Shown here: positions 45,394-57,860 of the stretch, one piece after another
Layout of the letters: every line of letters starts with the position of its first letter
Numbering within the stretch: position 1 is the first letter of the stretch
Source of the DNA: Stictocephala bisonia
Taxonomy: Eukaryota > Arthropoda > Insecta > Hemiptera > Membracidae
Direction: 5' to 3'
Length of the DNA stretch: 64,000 nt
Assembly (NCBI GenBank): GCA_035578905.1
Contig: JAQJVL010000046.1
Location: 2,664,730 to 2,728,729, forward strand
Made by a program: the position numbers and the translations under genes
The notes under the pieces: generated by a model
Databases searched by the model: none
Seen by the model: only the letters and a program-made list of their open reading frames with translations
Told to the model about the DNA's origin: nothing

Positions 45394-45602
45394 TGTCTTC
45401 AAGTCCAATGGTGACTCCTGGCTTGGCGTCGTACGCCGAGGCCGTCAGCAGGCCATTGCAACGACCTAATTTTTTAGGCAGCCCACTCTCAGCTACTCCA
45501 ACTGACAAAAAAAAAATAAATAAATAAAAAATAAAAAAACACGAAATCAATCTAAATCCTAAAAAATCGAATCAACAAAAATTTTCAAAATGCAAAGTTT
45601 CA

Positions 45603-46245
45603 TTGGTGCACCAGAACGCACAAATGGCAACCAATAAGATGGACGAATTTTCTCTGTTGTGCGAGGAACTCGATCCAGATATGCTAGTTGTTACCGAGCA
45701 TGGGTTCAACAACAGAATTATCGATCATTTTGAGATACTAAATTATCAATTGGCCAACCACCATTGCCGTACAACCGCTAAAGGGGGGGGGGTGGCAATT
45801 TTTTCAAAAAACAAATGTTTGACTACCCCTTACAACCCGACTGCATCCACTGACAAGGACTTCGAAATAACAGGGGTAAAAGTCGAAACCAACAGATCTC
45901 TACTGACAGTAATTGGTTTGTACAGATCTCCCAGCGGAAACTTTGAATCCTTCTTGGAAAATTTTGATTTCATGTTGTCGGAAATGTTGAAAAAGAACCA
46001 ACATATCATTGTCATGGGAGATTTCAACATAAACGTCCTAGACGCTAGTTGTCCCATGACAAAACAGTTTGCTGACTTGCTAAGGTCGTTTGGACTAGCA
46101 TGGTCAATCAACTCACCAACGAGAGTGGCCAATAATTCAGCAACTGCCATCGACAACATAAAACAAACCTGACCAATATCAAAGCGACTGTGATCAACAC
46201 GGCCATATCTGATCATTATGGCCAGCAGGTCATCGTTGATGACCA
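45603..46245 (+). pseudogene. LINE apurinic-type endonuclease domain
   Basis: The open frame 45603-46172 shows EN blocks in order: LCEELDPDMLVVTEHGF (catalytic Glu), KGGGVAIFSKN, LYRSPSGNFESFLENFD, MGDFNINVL (catalytic Asp/Asn), SPTRVANNSATAIDNI. A frameshift at about 46160 is followed in another frame by NIKATVINTAISDHYGQQVI with the SDH box. All core catalytic motifs are therefore recognisable across the break. The start is inside the domain, so ORF1 and the N terminus are missing or out of register. Confidence 0.8.
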
Positions 46246-46555
46246 TGAGCCAAAACGGGATTTAATTCAAATGAGATCAGCCAGGGAAACAAGGCCCGAA
46301 AACATTTCGCTCCTGAACTCCATGCTTGCGCGGAAGAGATGGGGCTTTTTAAATTTCAATGATCCCGTTGATAAACAATTTTAAATATTTGAATCAACAT
46401 TTAGTTACCATTTAAACGTGAGCTGCCCCATGAAACAAATCAAACAAAATCCGAGGAAAAAATTGTGCACATAGATTACCAAAGGTATCCTAGTTTCGAG
46501 AGAGAATTTATTATTTCTCTCCGAAATTAAGAAGTGCTCAACAAATACAGAATTC

Positions 46556-48090
46556 GTGCTCTTTTTTCAAAATTACAAAAGAATCTATAGGAAAGTCATC
46601 AGAGCTGCAAAGGCCTATGATGTAAATAAAACTCTGCTCACGTCCATAAACATGTCAAAAACTGCATGGGCCGTCATTAACAATAAAAAACCACCCACAA
46701 ACAAACGAATTGAACTGGAAATTGGAAATGAACGCATTCAAGACCCTCTTAAAGTCGCGGATGAGTTCAACAAATTTTTTGCCTCGGTCGGAGTGGACCA
46801 AGGGCTTGGTCCTACTCCGCGACAGCCTCTCCCGCCTCGAGTGCAGAGTCCAGCAGCCTCAATGGCGTTGGCCCCAGTCTCTCAACTGAAATTGACCGGG
46901 TGATCAGAGACCTTCAGTCAACAAAATCGAACGATTCAAATCATTTGTCCACGTGGCTCCTCAAAAACTGTTCTCAACACCTGTTGGGACCATTGGAACA
47001 CCTGATCAACCACTCTTTCACATCGGGAACCTTTCCGTCCTCGCTCAAAAAGGCAAAGGTATCCCCAATATTTAAAAAGGTCGACCCCCTCTCTCCCCAA
47101 AATTACCGCCCAATTTCAATGCTTCCAATCTTCAGTAAAAAGCAAAATCTTTGAAAAAGTCTTTCTCACAAGATGTGTTGATTTTCTCGATAGGCACAAT
47201 CTGCTATCAAACAACCAGTTCGGATTTCGAAGTGGTAAATAGACTACAGACACAATAACGCCAAAGCCTTTGACTGCGTTGATCATTGTCTGCTTCTTTA
47301 CAAACTTGAACATTACGGGATACGAGGAGTGCCTCTCAAATGGCTTGAATCGTATCACAGTAATATAACACAATTCGTTGGAATTTCTGAAACCCGGTCG
47401 GGAGAGGAGTGGCTAAATTATGGGGTCCCACAAGGCTCTATACTTAGTCCGCTGCTCTTCTTGATCTACGTCAACGATGTTGCCTCATCCGCACAACAAG
47501 GACAAATTGTCCAATATGCAGATGACACGACACTCTGCATGAACGCAAAAACAATCCAAGAGCTCGAAAAGGTGACCTTTTTGGAGCTCAACAGCGCAAT
47601 CCAACATTTCAATAATCTCAACCTCAAAACCAATCCAACAAAATCAAACTTCATCAAATTTGGTTTGCGTCAAAAAGACTCAGAGATACCTACAATCATG
47701 CTGGATGAAACTGAGATCGAAGAGGTCTACTCAGCCAAATTCCTAGGAATATACCTAGATCAAGGATTGACTTGGGATTGCCAAGTAGACTACGTTTGCT
47801 CAAAACTGTCCTCAGGAATTTATGTTTTGAGAAAACTGTCAGAGTATTGCCCAACTCAGGTACTGATGACGGCGTACTACGGAGTAATTTACCAACATCT
47901 CTCCTACAGACTGGCGGTGTGGGGAGGTTGCTTCAACGCGAACCTCTCAAGAATTTTTGTTCTTCAAAAAAGAGCGGTTCGAATAATCGCAAAACTTAGG
48001 CAGAGAGAGTCGTGCAGAGCAACATTCAAAAACCTGAACTTGTTGACATTACCCTGCCTCTACATTCTTGAAACATGTCTCTTTTTTTAA
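46556..48090 (+). pseudogene. LINE reverse transcriptase, with internal deletion
   Basis: Three open stretches (46556-46903, 46900-47154, 47260-48090) give RKVIRAAKAYDVNKTLL, VADEFNKFFASVG, then VSPIFKKVDPLSPQNYRPIS (RT entry), NNQFGFRSGK, a stop, and after a gap KAFDCVDHCLLLYKLEHYGI. Motif B is YGVPQGSILSPLLFLIYVND, motif C is VQYADDTTL, then KFLGIYLDQGLTW and LQKRAVRIIAKL. The sequence between TTDTI and KAFDCVDH is missing, removing the first catalytic Asp of motif A. With the stops and shifts it is inactive. Confidence 0.85.
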
Positions 48091-48102
48091 TCAAAATGCG
48101 AG

Positions 48103-48284
48103 TCCAATTCAATATCACGTACGTGTATAGGTGGGAGGGTGGGTCAATATCACGTACATGTATGGGTGGGAGGGTGGGTCAATATCACGTACGTGTATAG
48201 GTGGGAAGGTGGGTTACTATCACGTACGTGTATAGGTGGGAAGGTGGGTCAATATCACGTACGTGTATAGGTGGGAGGGTGCGA
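48103..48284 (-). repeat. minisatellite inside the LINE ORF2
   Basis: Five units of about 36 bp: GGTGGGTCAATATCACGTAC and GTGTATAGGTGGGAGG. They interrupt the LINE reading between ILETCLFF and CDIHSYETRGRG. The unit belongs to the GGGTGGGTCAATACCACTGT family seen at 4.5, 5.8, 38 and 52 kb. Confidence 0.9.
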
Positions 48285-48516
48285 CATACACTCTTATGAG
48301 ACTAGAGGCAGGGGTAACTACCGAACTGAGAAACACAGGACGGTAGCTTACAAACGATTGCCCGCAAAGGCAGGTGTTCAATTTGTCAACAAGCTGCTAA
48401 ATTCAATCAAATGTGCTCCTACGCTGAAGGCGTTCAAATCTCGTCTGAAGCAAGTGTTGATTGCAGAGACATTCTACAGTTCGGACGAGTTTTTGGCACA
48501 TAACTGGGAGATCTAG
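48285..48516 (+). pseudogene. LINE ORF2 C-terminal tail
   Basis: Resumes after the minisatellite as CDIHSYETRGRGNYRTEKHR, then KAGVQFVNKLLNSIK, APTLKAFKSRLKQVLI and EFLAHNWEI, ending in a stop. This is the 'H.Y.TR', 'G..F.N.LP..I', 'FK..L...L' tail of Jockey-like ORF2. Confidence 0.8.
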
Positions 48517-48733
48517 TAAAATTGCAAGAGTAGGCTGGCTGAGTGGGAAACATTTTTTTCTTTTTTTGAAAGAATGGGTGTGTGAATGCATGCTTATTGT
48601 ATGTATGAATGTGGATCTAGATGTAAGCGTGGACGAATAATTTTAGCTTAGTTTAAATATTTTATAGTAATGACGATTGCGATGCATTATACAAATGTAA
48701 AAATATGCAATAAAACATTTATTATTATTATTA

Positions 48734-49130
48734 CCTGTGTACATCTGATACAGTGGTCACAGACAGTACACCTGTGTAAATCTGACATACTGGTCACAGA
48801 CGGTACACCTGTGTAAATCTGACACAGTGGTCATAGACGGTACACCTGTGTAAATCTGACATACTGGTCACAGACGGTACACCTGTGTACATCTGACACA
48901 GTGGTCATAGACGGTACACCTGTGTAATTCTGACACAGTGGTCACAGACGGTACACCTGTGTAATTCGGTTACAGTGGTCACATACGGTACACCTGTGTA
49001 AATCTGACACATTGGTCACAGACAGTACATCTGTGTAAATCTTACACACTGGTCACAGACGGTACACCTTTGTAAATCTGACACAGTGGTCATAGACGGT
49101 ACAAATTTGTAAATCTGACACCGTGATTAT
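48734..49130 (+). repeat. 37-bp array, right part
   Basis: About ten units of the same 37-bp family as 44690-45393 (GGTCACAGACGGTACACCTG), less mixed than the left part. Confidence 0.95.
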
Positions 49131-50139
49131 AGTGTCACATCTGACAGAGTGGTTTTAGTTCAAACGATTTCGAAGAGACAATTCGAGGCACCTTAAATTC
49201 TATTTTTTCCGGAACACAAATAGTCAATTGTAGAGTTCACCTGACCCAATTTCGGCACGCAAAGACGCATAGTTAATGAAAGTAACAACAGTTTAAAGTA
49301 AGCAAGTATCATTCATTAATTTCGTGCTGAAGGTGCGCCTGGAGTTTTAGGTGACCAACATTATTACCATGAATATTAATTTAATTGTTTAGTAGATTCT
49401 TTAGTCAATCGACCTAAAGTTGTATAATATGGCGTTCGATAACTGGCGTAGAGTATGTGTCAATTGCACAATTGTTTTATTTAAGACACACTTCATGATA
49501 AAATAATAACAAGAAAACATTTACAACATTAACAAGAAAATTGCTCTGTAAAAAAACAAATTTATTAGCTGACATCATATTATTAAATATATTATATTTT
49601 AAATTTTTCAACTATTAATTCAGTATTAATTTTGTTTTAGAATGCTCTAATTATTATCCTTCCATTGTTTTTAATAATTAAAAATCGCCATTAAAAGAGC
49701 TCTTCAATATATTCTATTACAATTTAGCATGTGTTTTATGTTTTATTTGATTCTAAAAGTAATCTAGAAAGGCTAATTCTGCAAAACATTGTGATCAAAT
49801 TTGGTCAGTAAAAGAACACAAATGATATTCAAAACGTGTGGAAACGTTTAAACTCGTGCCGCTGAGCAAACACATGCAATACAAGCGCTTAATCGCACGT
49901 TTATTGTTATGCAAGATCATATCCAATAAGCCTTCAAGAGGAAGCAATGTCATTTAAAAAAATTGCAGTATCACATTATTTCCAAGTAAAATTATATTTA
50001 GAATTATATATTTAATATATTCTTAGCATTCCGTACTAAAACTCATTTAATGAACAAATTTTATTTTTTAATTTGTAAATAAGTACAAAAATTGTATTTA
50101 TTTCTAAAAATAACATTTTTTATATGGTTGATTTGATGA
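49131..50139. other. AT-rich, no gene recognised
   Basis: No element ends or family-like frames seen. Confidence 0.4.
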
Positions 50140-50575
50140 AAGCAAGGAGTGAGAGGATAGCTGGAGTCAGTGAGAAAGAAAGTGGCGGAGCCAGTGAGTG
50201 ATTGGGCGCTTTAATCAGCGAATGTATGCCTGAGTCAGTGACTTGGGGTTCGAGTAAGTGACAGGAAATGAGTGTTTGGCTGTGTCAGTGAGTGTGAGGA
50301 TGGCTGAATCAATGATAGGCTGAGTCATTGAGTGTCTAAGTCAGTGAGTGGCTGAATCAGCGAGTGGCTGAATCAGCGAGTGGCTGAATCTGTGAGTAGC
50401 TGAGTCAGTCAGTCAGTGTTTAGCTGTGTCAGTCAGTGACAGGGTGGCTGAGTCAGTGAGTGACTGAATCTGTGAGTGGCTGAGTCAGTCAGTCAGTCAT
50501 GGTTTAGCTGTGTCAGTCAGGAGAGCATGGCTGAATCAGAGAGAGGCTGAGTCAGTGAGTGAGTCAGAGTGTAAA
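50140..50575 (+). repeat. degenerate 16-bp minisatellite
   Basis: GAGTGGCTGAATCAGC and GTGAGTGGCTGAGTCA variants, with a larger duplication around GTTTAGCTGTGTCAGTCAG (50410 and 50500). Confidence 0.88.
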
Positions 50576-50670
50576 ATGCTGAGCTTGTATTAGAAGAATT
50601 CCACCGCAATTACGTAATGTTGTGAACAGAAAGCCCCTTTAGGAATGGAGTATTTTGACATGTCAAACAT

Positions 50671-51153
50671 GTGTTTCCGGAACACTTCCAATTAAAGCAG
50701 GAGGCACTTGTTTTCAGAACAAATTATCTTGGCCAATTAGTAGCTGACATATCTTTATCACACACGCCGTGTACCGTGGCTTTGGCAGATAATACTGCTG
50801 GCATGGGTATTATTGATCTTTCAAATCCGTTTTTTTTTCTGGAACAGTTCTGATGGACGAAATAAGTTCCTCATTAGCGATCCGTCAATATATGTAGCTG
50901 GTATGAACCTCCCTCGTAGAGAATGGACACTGTTGAATCAGTTCCGAACTGACGTGGGCAGATGTAACTACTGTAAATATATAATTAGGGATTGACACTA
51001 GATCAGCCGTGTGATTGCGGGGAGTCTATCCAAACAATGGATCACATATTTACAGAGTGCCTCCTGCGCTGTTTTACGGAGGTATTAGCTACTATAAACA
51101 GAATCAGTGAGGCAGGTATTAAATGGCTTGAAGGATTGGATTTAACTTTGTGA
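50671..51153 (+). pseudogene. LINE ORF2 C-terminal relic with CCHC-like knuckle
   Basis: Readable pieces are MNLPRREWTLLNQFRTDVGR then CNYCKY (50902-50995). After a small frameshift comes DQPCDCGESIQTMDHIFTEC, then LLRCFTEVLATINRISEAGI and KWLEGLDLTL with a stop at 51151. The 'W..LN.FRT..GRC', 'CDCG...QTM.HI...C', 'WL..LDL' pattern is the Cys/His tail of many insect LINEs. Upstream residues (50671-50853) are not recognised. It is a different LINE family from the one at 45-48 kb. Confidence 0.7.
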
Positions 51154-51264
51154 TGGCGATAACTTTTTTATTTTTATTTCGTGACTTTTGGATCTTGATC
51201 GAAATATTATCACAGCTTTTTTTATTAATAAATAGTAGCTGATATCAAACCATACGATATATAT

Positions 51265-51660
51265 ACAGGGTGTCCAGCTCCGAGGGTCACATATTTTAAA
51301 GGATTGTTTGTCAGGTCAATAGAAGGAAATAATACCATATAACATGTGTCTTTTCTCGATTCGTTTTCTGTCTGTGTGTCTGTATATATTTGTTACGAAC
51401 ATTTGACATACAATACTGAATGAAAGTAGACCTTACAAAGACACATTTTATACAAAAAGGCTGTTGTCTAAGCTTATCAGTTTCAAAATGGTGGCTGTCT
51501 AAAAACTTCAAAGTCAAATATCAGAAAAACTACACATTTTACCCGAAAATGTGAAAATACAATATTTGTATACTATATTATGCCAAATACAACGATACGT
51601 CAATTTTAAATATCGGATAGTAAATAACAGAGGAAATTTATTTGTTGTGACTGAAAGCAT
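51265..51660 (+). repeat. left part of a CAGGGTGTCC-type MITE
   Basis: ATATATACAGGGTGTCCAGC starts it. GTTTCAAAATGGTGGCTGTC lies at 51480, as in related MITEs at 29.4 and 30.7 kb, and TCGGATAGTAAATAACAGAG (51613) echoes the 30.7-kb element. The right end was not found. Confidence 0.45.
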
Positions 51661-51834
51661 TGTCATCTAGGCATTCTTTACCGAGATTATTACTGAGTAT
51701 GAGTAACTACAAACATGCATAGAATGTAATACTATACGCTCACACGTCACACCTTCAACATTCACATGCTATGACACAGTGAACACCGGTAACAATCCGA
51801 CTGGCGACTATAGTAACGGAACTGATTCTAGTGA

Positions 51835-52095
51835 AGAGGTCCCGCCATCAACACTGATAACACTTACACCGTACACCTAACCCGTTTCCCACTCAAGCTA
51901 CGAGTATTATAACCCTACGGACACATGAAATAAAGGTCCCGCCATCAACACTGATAACACTTAACCCGTATACCTATCCCGCTTCCCACTCAAACTACGA
52001 GTATTTTAACCCAACGGACACATGTAATAGAGGTCCTACCATCAACACTGATAACACTTACACCGTATACCTAACCTACTGCACACTTAAACTTC
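51835..52095 (+). repeat. about 105-bp tandem repeat, 2.5 copies
   Basis: GAGGTCC(C/T)(G/A)CCATCAACAC and TACGAGTATTWTAACCC recur at about 51836, 51931 and 52031. Confidence 0.85.
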
Positions 52096-52254
52096 AAAGA
52101 TAGTATCCGTACTGATTCAAGTGATAAGTGTTGGGCCTAAACTTAGTTGTGATTGGAAGGTACAGCAATATCCAAGTACTTAAATTAATACTACTGTTTG
52201 GCTAAGAGGTGAAGTTTGGATGCAACTGCTGACACCTCTAATGGTTGTGAATTT

Positions 52255-53365
52255 GAACACACCCGGGTGGGTTACCACTGCAAGTTAAGGAGTGGGCGGA
52301 TTGGTCGATACCACTACGTGTGTATGTTTGGGTATGTGGGACGATACCAGTGCACGTGTATGGGTGGTCGGGTGGATCACCACTGCACATGAAGGAGTGG
52401 GCGAGTGGCTCGATACCACTGCAAGTGGATGGGTGGGTGAGTGGGTCGATACCACTGTGCGTGTATGGGTGGATGTGTGGGTCGATACCATTGCACATGA
52501 AGGAGTGGGCGGATGGGTCGATACCACTGCAAGTGGATGGGTGGGTGAGTGGATCGATACCACTGTGCGTGTATGTGTGGGTATGTGGGACGATACCAGT
52601 GCGCGTGTATGGGTGGTCGGGTGGATCACCACTGCACATGAAGGAGTGGGCGAGTGGCTCGATACCACTGCAAGTGGATGGGTGGGTGAGTGGATCGATA
52701 CCACTGTGCGTGTATGGGTGGGTGTGTGGGTCGATACCAGTGCACGTGTATGGGTGGTCGGGTGGATCACCACTGCACATGAAGGAGTGGGCGAGTGGCT
52801 CGATACCACTGCAAGTGGATGGGTGGGTGAGTGGGTCGATACCACTGTGCGTGTATGGGTGTGTGTGTGGGTCGATACCAGTGCACGTGTATGGGTGGTC
52901 GGGTGGATCACCACTGCACATGAAGGAGTGGGCGAGTGGCTCGATACCACTGCAAGTGGATGGGTGGGTGAGTGGGTCGATACCACTGTGCGTGTATGGG
53001 TGGGTGTGTGGGTCGATACCAGTGCACGTGTATGGGCGGTCGGGTGGGTCACCACTGCACATGAAGGAGTGGCTCGATACCACTGCAAGTGGATGGGTGG
53101 GTGAGTGGATCGATACCACTGTGCGTGGCGTGTATGGGTGGGTGTGTGGGTCGATACCATTGCACATGAAGGAGTGGGCGGATGGGTCGATACCACTGCA
53201 AGTGGATAGGTGGGTGAGTGGATCGATACCACTGCGCGTGTGTGGGTAGTTGGGTCGATACTATTGAACGGATTTAGTGGGCGGATGAGTCGATACCACT
53301 GCAAGTGAATTGGTGGGTGAGTGAATACCACTGAGCGTGTATGGGTGGGTGACTGGGTAATATTT
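52255..53365 (-). repeat. higher-order minisatellite, 141-bp unit of four monomers
   Basis: Monomers of 36, 36, 36 and 33 bp all carry TCGATACCACTG or ATCACCACTGC plus GGTGGGTG-type sequence: a GAAGGAGTGGGCGAGTGGC type, a CAAGTGGATGGGTGGGTGAG type, a GTGCGTGTATGGGTGGGTG type and a CACGTGTATGGGTGGTCGG type. The ordered quartet repeats about six times. 141 is 47 codons, so four long open frames up to 365 codons exist on both strands; they are repeat artefacts. Confidence 0.93.
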
Positions 53366-54057
53366 TTCTCAGGTATCTCCATAATATGTGATATTTTTGA
53401 AAAAAAAGTAATTGGTTTGTGATGTCAATGATGTCTTATCAATGGGTATGGAATAGAGTCAGTGGTCACTATTAAAATGGAAACTTTAATGTTTAAATTA
53501 TTTTTCTCCTTTAAGATTTGTTGTCATAGCACGTTCCAGGGTCAGTAGCTATCTTATACGACATATCCTATCCACTTAGACATAAAACCTATATTCATCT
53601 AACATGAGTAGTACAGCTCACCCATATTCCCAAAACATAGAAACAAAAACACACATTCAGTTGTGTTGACATGCAGTTGTAATAATAAACGAGACATCAT
53701 TTTAGAGGCGCCGTTTATACCAAAGTAGGCAATTCCGTTTCAGTTAAATGTAGATACTGCGTTTTCAAGGAAGAAGGCGTTTAATATATAGGTGCCAGAC
53801 GAGGCGTGCAATTGTTAGATCTTTAAATCCCGGGTTGTTTTTGCACAAAACATCACCATTGATCTTTGCTTATTTCAATCTCTTGGGGTCTGTCAAATGT
53901 ATTATATCTTTTGAAAGACTATATTACACCAAAAAGACATATATGATTATAGCTACATCTCCAGACTAATGTTTCAGCTACGTAGCAAAAACTGACAATT
54001 AATTTCCTTTTAATCTGATACCTGTATAAATAACCAATTGTCCTTATATACAGTATG
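53366..54057. other. no gene recognised
   Basis: Single-copy AT-rich sequence. Confidence 0.4.
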
Positions 54058-56260
54058 CACTTACATTTACAAAACACTATCCTTGTAAACAGTACACGTC
54101 ACTGTTCTTGTAACCGTACACAACACTGTTATTGTACACATACACAACACTGTTATTGTACAAATACACAACACTGTTATTGTACACATACACAACACTG
54201 TTATTGTACACATACACAACACTGTTATTGTACAAATACACAATACTGTTATTGTACACATACACAACACTGTTAATGTACAAATACACAACACTGTTAT
54301 TGTACAAATACACAACACTGTTATTGTACACATACAGAACACTGTTATTGTACACATACACAACACTGTTATTGTACACATACAGAACACTGTTATTGTA
54401 CACATACACAATACTGTTATTGTACAAATACACAACACTGTTATTGTACAAATACACAACACTGTTATTGTACAAATACACAACACTGTTATTGTACACA
54501 TACACAACACTGTTATCGTACAAATACACAACACTGTTATTTTACACATACAGAACACATTTATTGTACACATACACAACACTGTTTTTTACACATACAC
54601 AACACTGTTATTGTACACAGTACACTGCACTGCTCTTCTACACAGTACACGACACTGTTCTTGTACACATACACAACACTGTTCTTGTACACATACACAA
54701 CACTGTTCTTGTACACAGTACACTGCACTGCTCTTTTACACAGTACACAACACTGTTCCTGTACACATACACAACACTGTTCTTGTACACATACACAACA
54801 CTGTTCTTGTACACAAACACAACACTGTTCTAATATATAGTATAAAACACTGTTATTGTACACAAACACGACACTGTTATAGTACACATACACAACACTG
54901 TTATTGTACACATACACAACACTGTTCTTGTACACATACACAACACTGTTTTTGTATACATACACAACACTGTTCTTGTACACACATACAACACTGTTAC
55001 TGTACAGATACACAACACTGTTCTTGTACACAGAACACAACACTGTTCTGTACACATACACAACACTGTTCTAATATATAGTATACAACACTGTTCTTGT
55101 ACACATACACAACACTGTTCTTCTACACATACACACCACTGTTATTGTACACAGAAAACAACACTGTTCTTGTACTCATACACAACACTGTTCTTGTACA
55201 CATACACAACACTGTTTTTGTATACATACACAACACTGTGCTTGTACACATACACAACACTGTTATTGTACACATACACAACACTGTTATTGTACGCATA
55301 CACAACACTGTTATTATACACATACACAACACTGTTCTAATATATAGTATTCAACACTGCTCTTGTAAACATACACAACACTGTTATTGTACACAGAACA
55401 CAACACTGTTCTTGTACACATACACGACACTGTTCTAATATATAGTAGGCCTATACAACACTGTTCTTGTACACATACACAACACTGTTCTTCTACACAT
55501 ACACACCACTGTTATTGTACACAGAAAACCACACTGTTCTTGTACACATACACAACACTGTTCTTGTACACATACACAACACTGTTCTTGTACATAAACA
55601 CAACACTCTTATTGTATACATACACAACACTGTTATTGTACACATAGATAACACTGTTCTTGTACACATACACAACACTGTTCTGTACACATACACAACA
55701 CTGTTCTAATATATAGTATACAACACTATTCTTGTACACATACACAACACTGTTATTGTACACATACACAACACTGTTATTGTACACATACACAACACTT
55801 TTCTTGTTCACATACACAACACTGTTATTGTACACATACACAACACTGTTATTGTACACATACACAACACTGCTCTTGTACACGACATTGTTCTTGTACA
55901 CATACACAACACTGTTATTGTACACATACACAACACTGATCTTGTACAAACATTGTTCTTGTACACATACACAACACTGTTCTTATACATATACACAACA
56001 CTGTTATTGTACACAGAACTAAACACTGTTCTTGTACACAACACTGTTCTAATATATAGTATACAACACTGTTATTGTACACAGAACACTGCATTGTTCT
56101 TGTACACATACACAACACAGTCCTAATATATAGTATATAACTCTGTTATTGTACACAGTACACGACATTGTTCTTGTAAACTGATTCTGTTTACAGTACA
56201 CAATACCGTTCTTGTTTACAGTACACAAAACTGTTTTTGTACACAATAAAAGACACTGTT
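54058..56260 (+). repeat. 24-bp array, about 90 copies
   Basis: The unit joins CACAACACTGTTATTGTACA and CATA; TTATTG, TTCTTG and other variants alternate. A recurring alternative, CTGTTCTAATATATAGTATA, appears about seven times (54832, 55070, 55340, 55434, 55706, 56048, 56110), marking larger duplicated blocks. The 24-bp unit (8 codons) leaves frames open on both strands. Confidence 0.96.
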
Positions 56261-56399
56261 ATTTGTACATAATTCATAACATTTTTTTGTACACAAAATA
56301 TGACAGCATACTCCAGATTTGTAAATAAATTCCCTATAACTTTGTATAGGAGTAGGCCTAATTGTTTGTATTTTATATAATAACATTGCAAAAAATCGT

Positions 56400-57860
56400 T
56401 AAATTCCTATTTTCGATCAAAATATTAATCTTTTGATGGGTTTTCCGTATTTTATTGCCTTTTTAACATATAGTACGAACCTACAACCTTACACACTATC
56501 TACCTTTACTTCTTTGTTACAAAAACTGCTAGAAAAAGAGAAGAAGTTTTTCTTTTACTGAAGCTGTAATATTTAGTTTAAACAATATGTAATGAAATAT
56601 TCAAATTAAGAATTAAATAGTGTACTAAAAGTGACAGATAAATTTTTGTGGAATACTATTTTATATGTCAGCATACTGCACACAGGTTTTTTTTTGTTTT
56701 TTTTTTTTCAGTTCAGAAACAATTTTGTCTCTCGTTTCCCTGTGAAGAATTGAAAGATATTTTTACAAAACTGTGACTTATTCTTTTTTTTTCGTGACTT
56801 ATTCACGGACAACAGGTTTGAAAATTATAAAAGCTATTAATTATAATAAATTTCAATTAGTGGACATAGAGTTTTTTAAGCTGAGAATAACTTTAAATGA
56901 ACGTTGGAGGTTTACCGAAAACAGTATAAATAAAGAGATTAATCAAATTCAAAAGATTAACTGCGTAAATTCAAAGGATTAATTGCTTATGGAATACACG
57001 TACAGTGGTCATTGCCCCCCCCCCCATACTCATACAGTGGTAAACGATTCTGTATAGTTTCCACACAAAAAGTCGATAAAGTTGAGTTTTTTTCGAAAAC
57101 ATGTCATTTTTTAAGTAGTTACTCACATTTAAGCATGATTAAAAGAAACTAGGAACATAAAACCTTACAAACTGAATACCTTTATTACTTTGCTACAAAA
57201 ACTGCTATAAAATTTTATTTGTAAATTTTCATAACCTAGAAAAAATTCTAAATGGATGAGGTGAAAACGCTGACCTGTTTGAATAGTTAAGTTTTTGTTT
57301 TACTGAAGCTAAAATATTTACTTTAAAAACATATAATAAAACATTCCAATTAACAATTAAATATTCTACAAAAAGTGTCATTGTATACATTTATGGGTAT
57401 ATAGCCTACTAGAATTTCCTCACAAAAGGTCGGTAAAGTTGAATTTTTTTCAAAAACATGATTTTTTAAATTTAGTTCCTCCCATTGAAGCTCGATTGAA
57501 AGAAGATGGAGATACCTAACACTTTACTTACCTTTTCTTTTGTATTAAAATAAAATTGCTATAAAATTAGAATTTGCACTTTTCATAACCCAGAAAAATT
57601 CTAAATGCATGGTGAAAACCCGCTTACCTGTTTGCAGAGTTGAAGTTTTTGTTTCACTGAAGCTGTAATGTTTTGTTTACATGGCGTTTAATGAAATATA
57701 AAATTGACAATTACATTCATTACAAAAAGTTCCATATACATTTTTGTGCTACATATAGTTTCCTCACAAAAAGTGAAGTTTTCGAAAATATATTTATTTA
57801 TAGTTCTTCTCTATTAAGAAAGATTAAAATAAGCTGGGAACTTAAAACCATCCGTGATTA
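56400..57860 (+). repeat. diverged tandem repeat of about 350 bp, three to four copies
   Basis: TTTCCTCACAAAAAGTC-type strings at about 57058, 57412 and 57757, and TTTTACTGAAGCTGTAAT-type strings at about 56551, 57298 and 57650, keep the same order. A CAGTGGTCATTGCCCCCC minisatellite fragment interrupts it at 57002. Confidence 0.7.

Larger units (their letters stand above)
45394..48733 (+). mobile_element. degraded Jockey/CR1-like LINE, about 3.3 kb, inserted in the 37-bp array
   Basis: The order is a short 5' segment, endonuclease, reverse transcriptase, C-terminal tail, a 200-bp 3' UTR and a tail of AATAAAACATTTATTATTAT units. Array units of the same family resume directly after it (48734). 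ACACAGTGGTC before and ATACAGTGGTC after the element fit a target duplication but cannot be separated from array periodicity. Confidence 0.85.

Noticed and set aside
52238..53382. Open frames of up to 365 codons on both strands, His/Thr/Pro- or Trp/Gly-rich
   Set aside because: They cross the 141-bp higher-order minisatellite, whose unit is divisible by three, and are open in several frames at once.
54067..56246. Tyr/Val/Cys/Thr-rich open frames in all frames
   Set aside because: Product of the 24-bp array (8 codons); no start, splice or family evidence.
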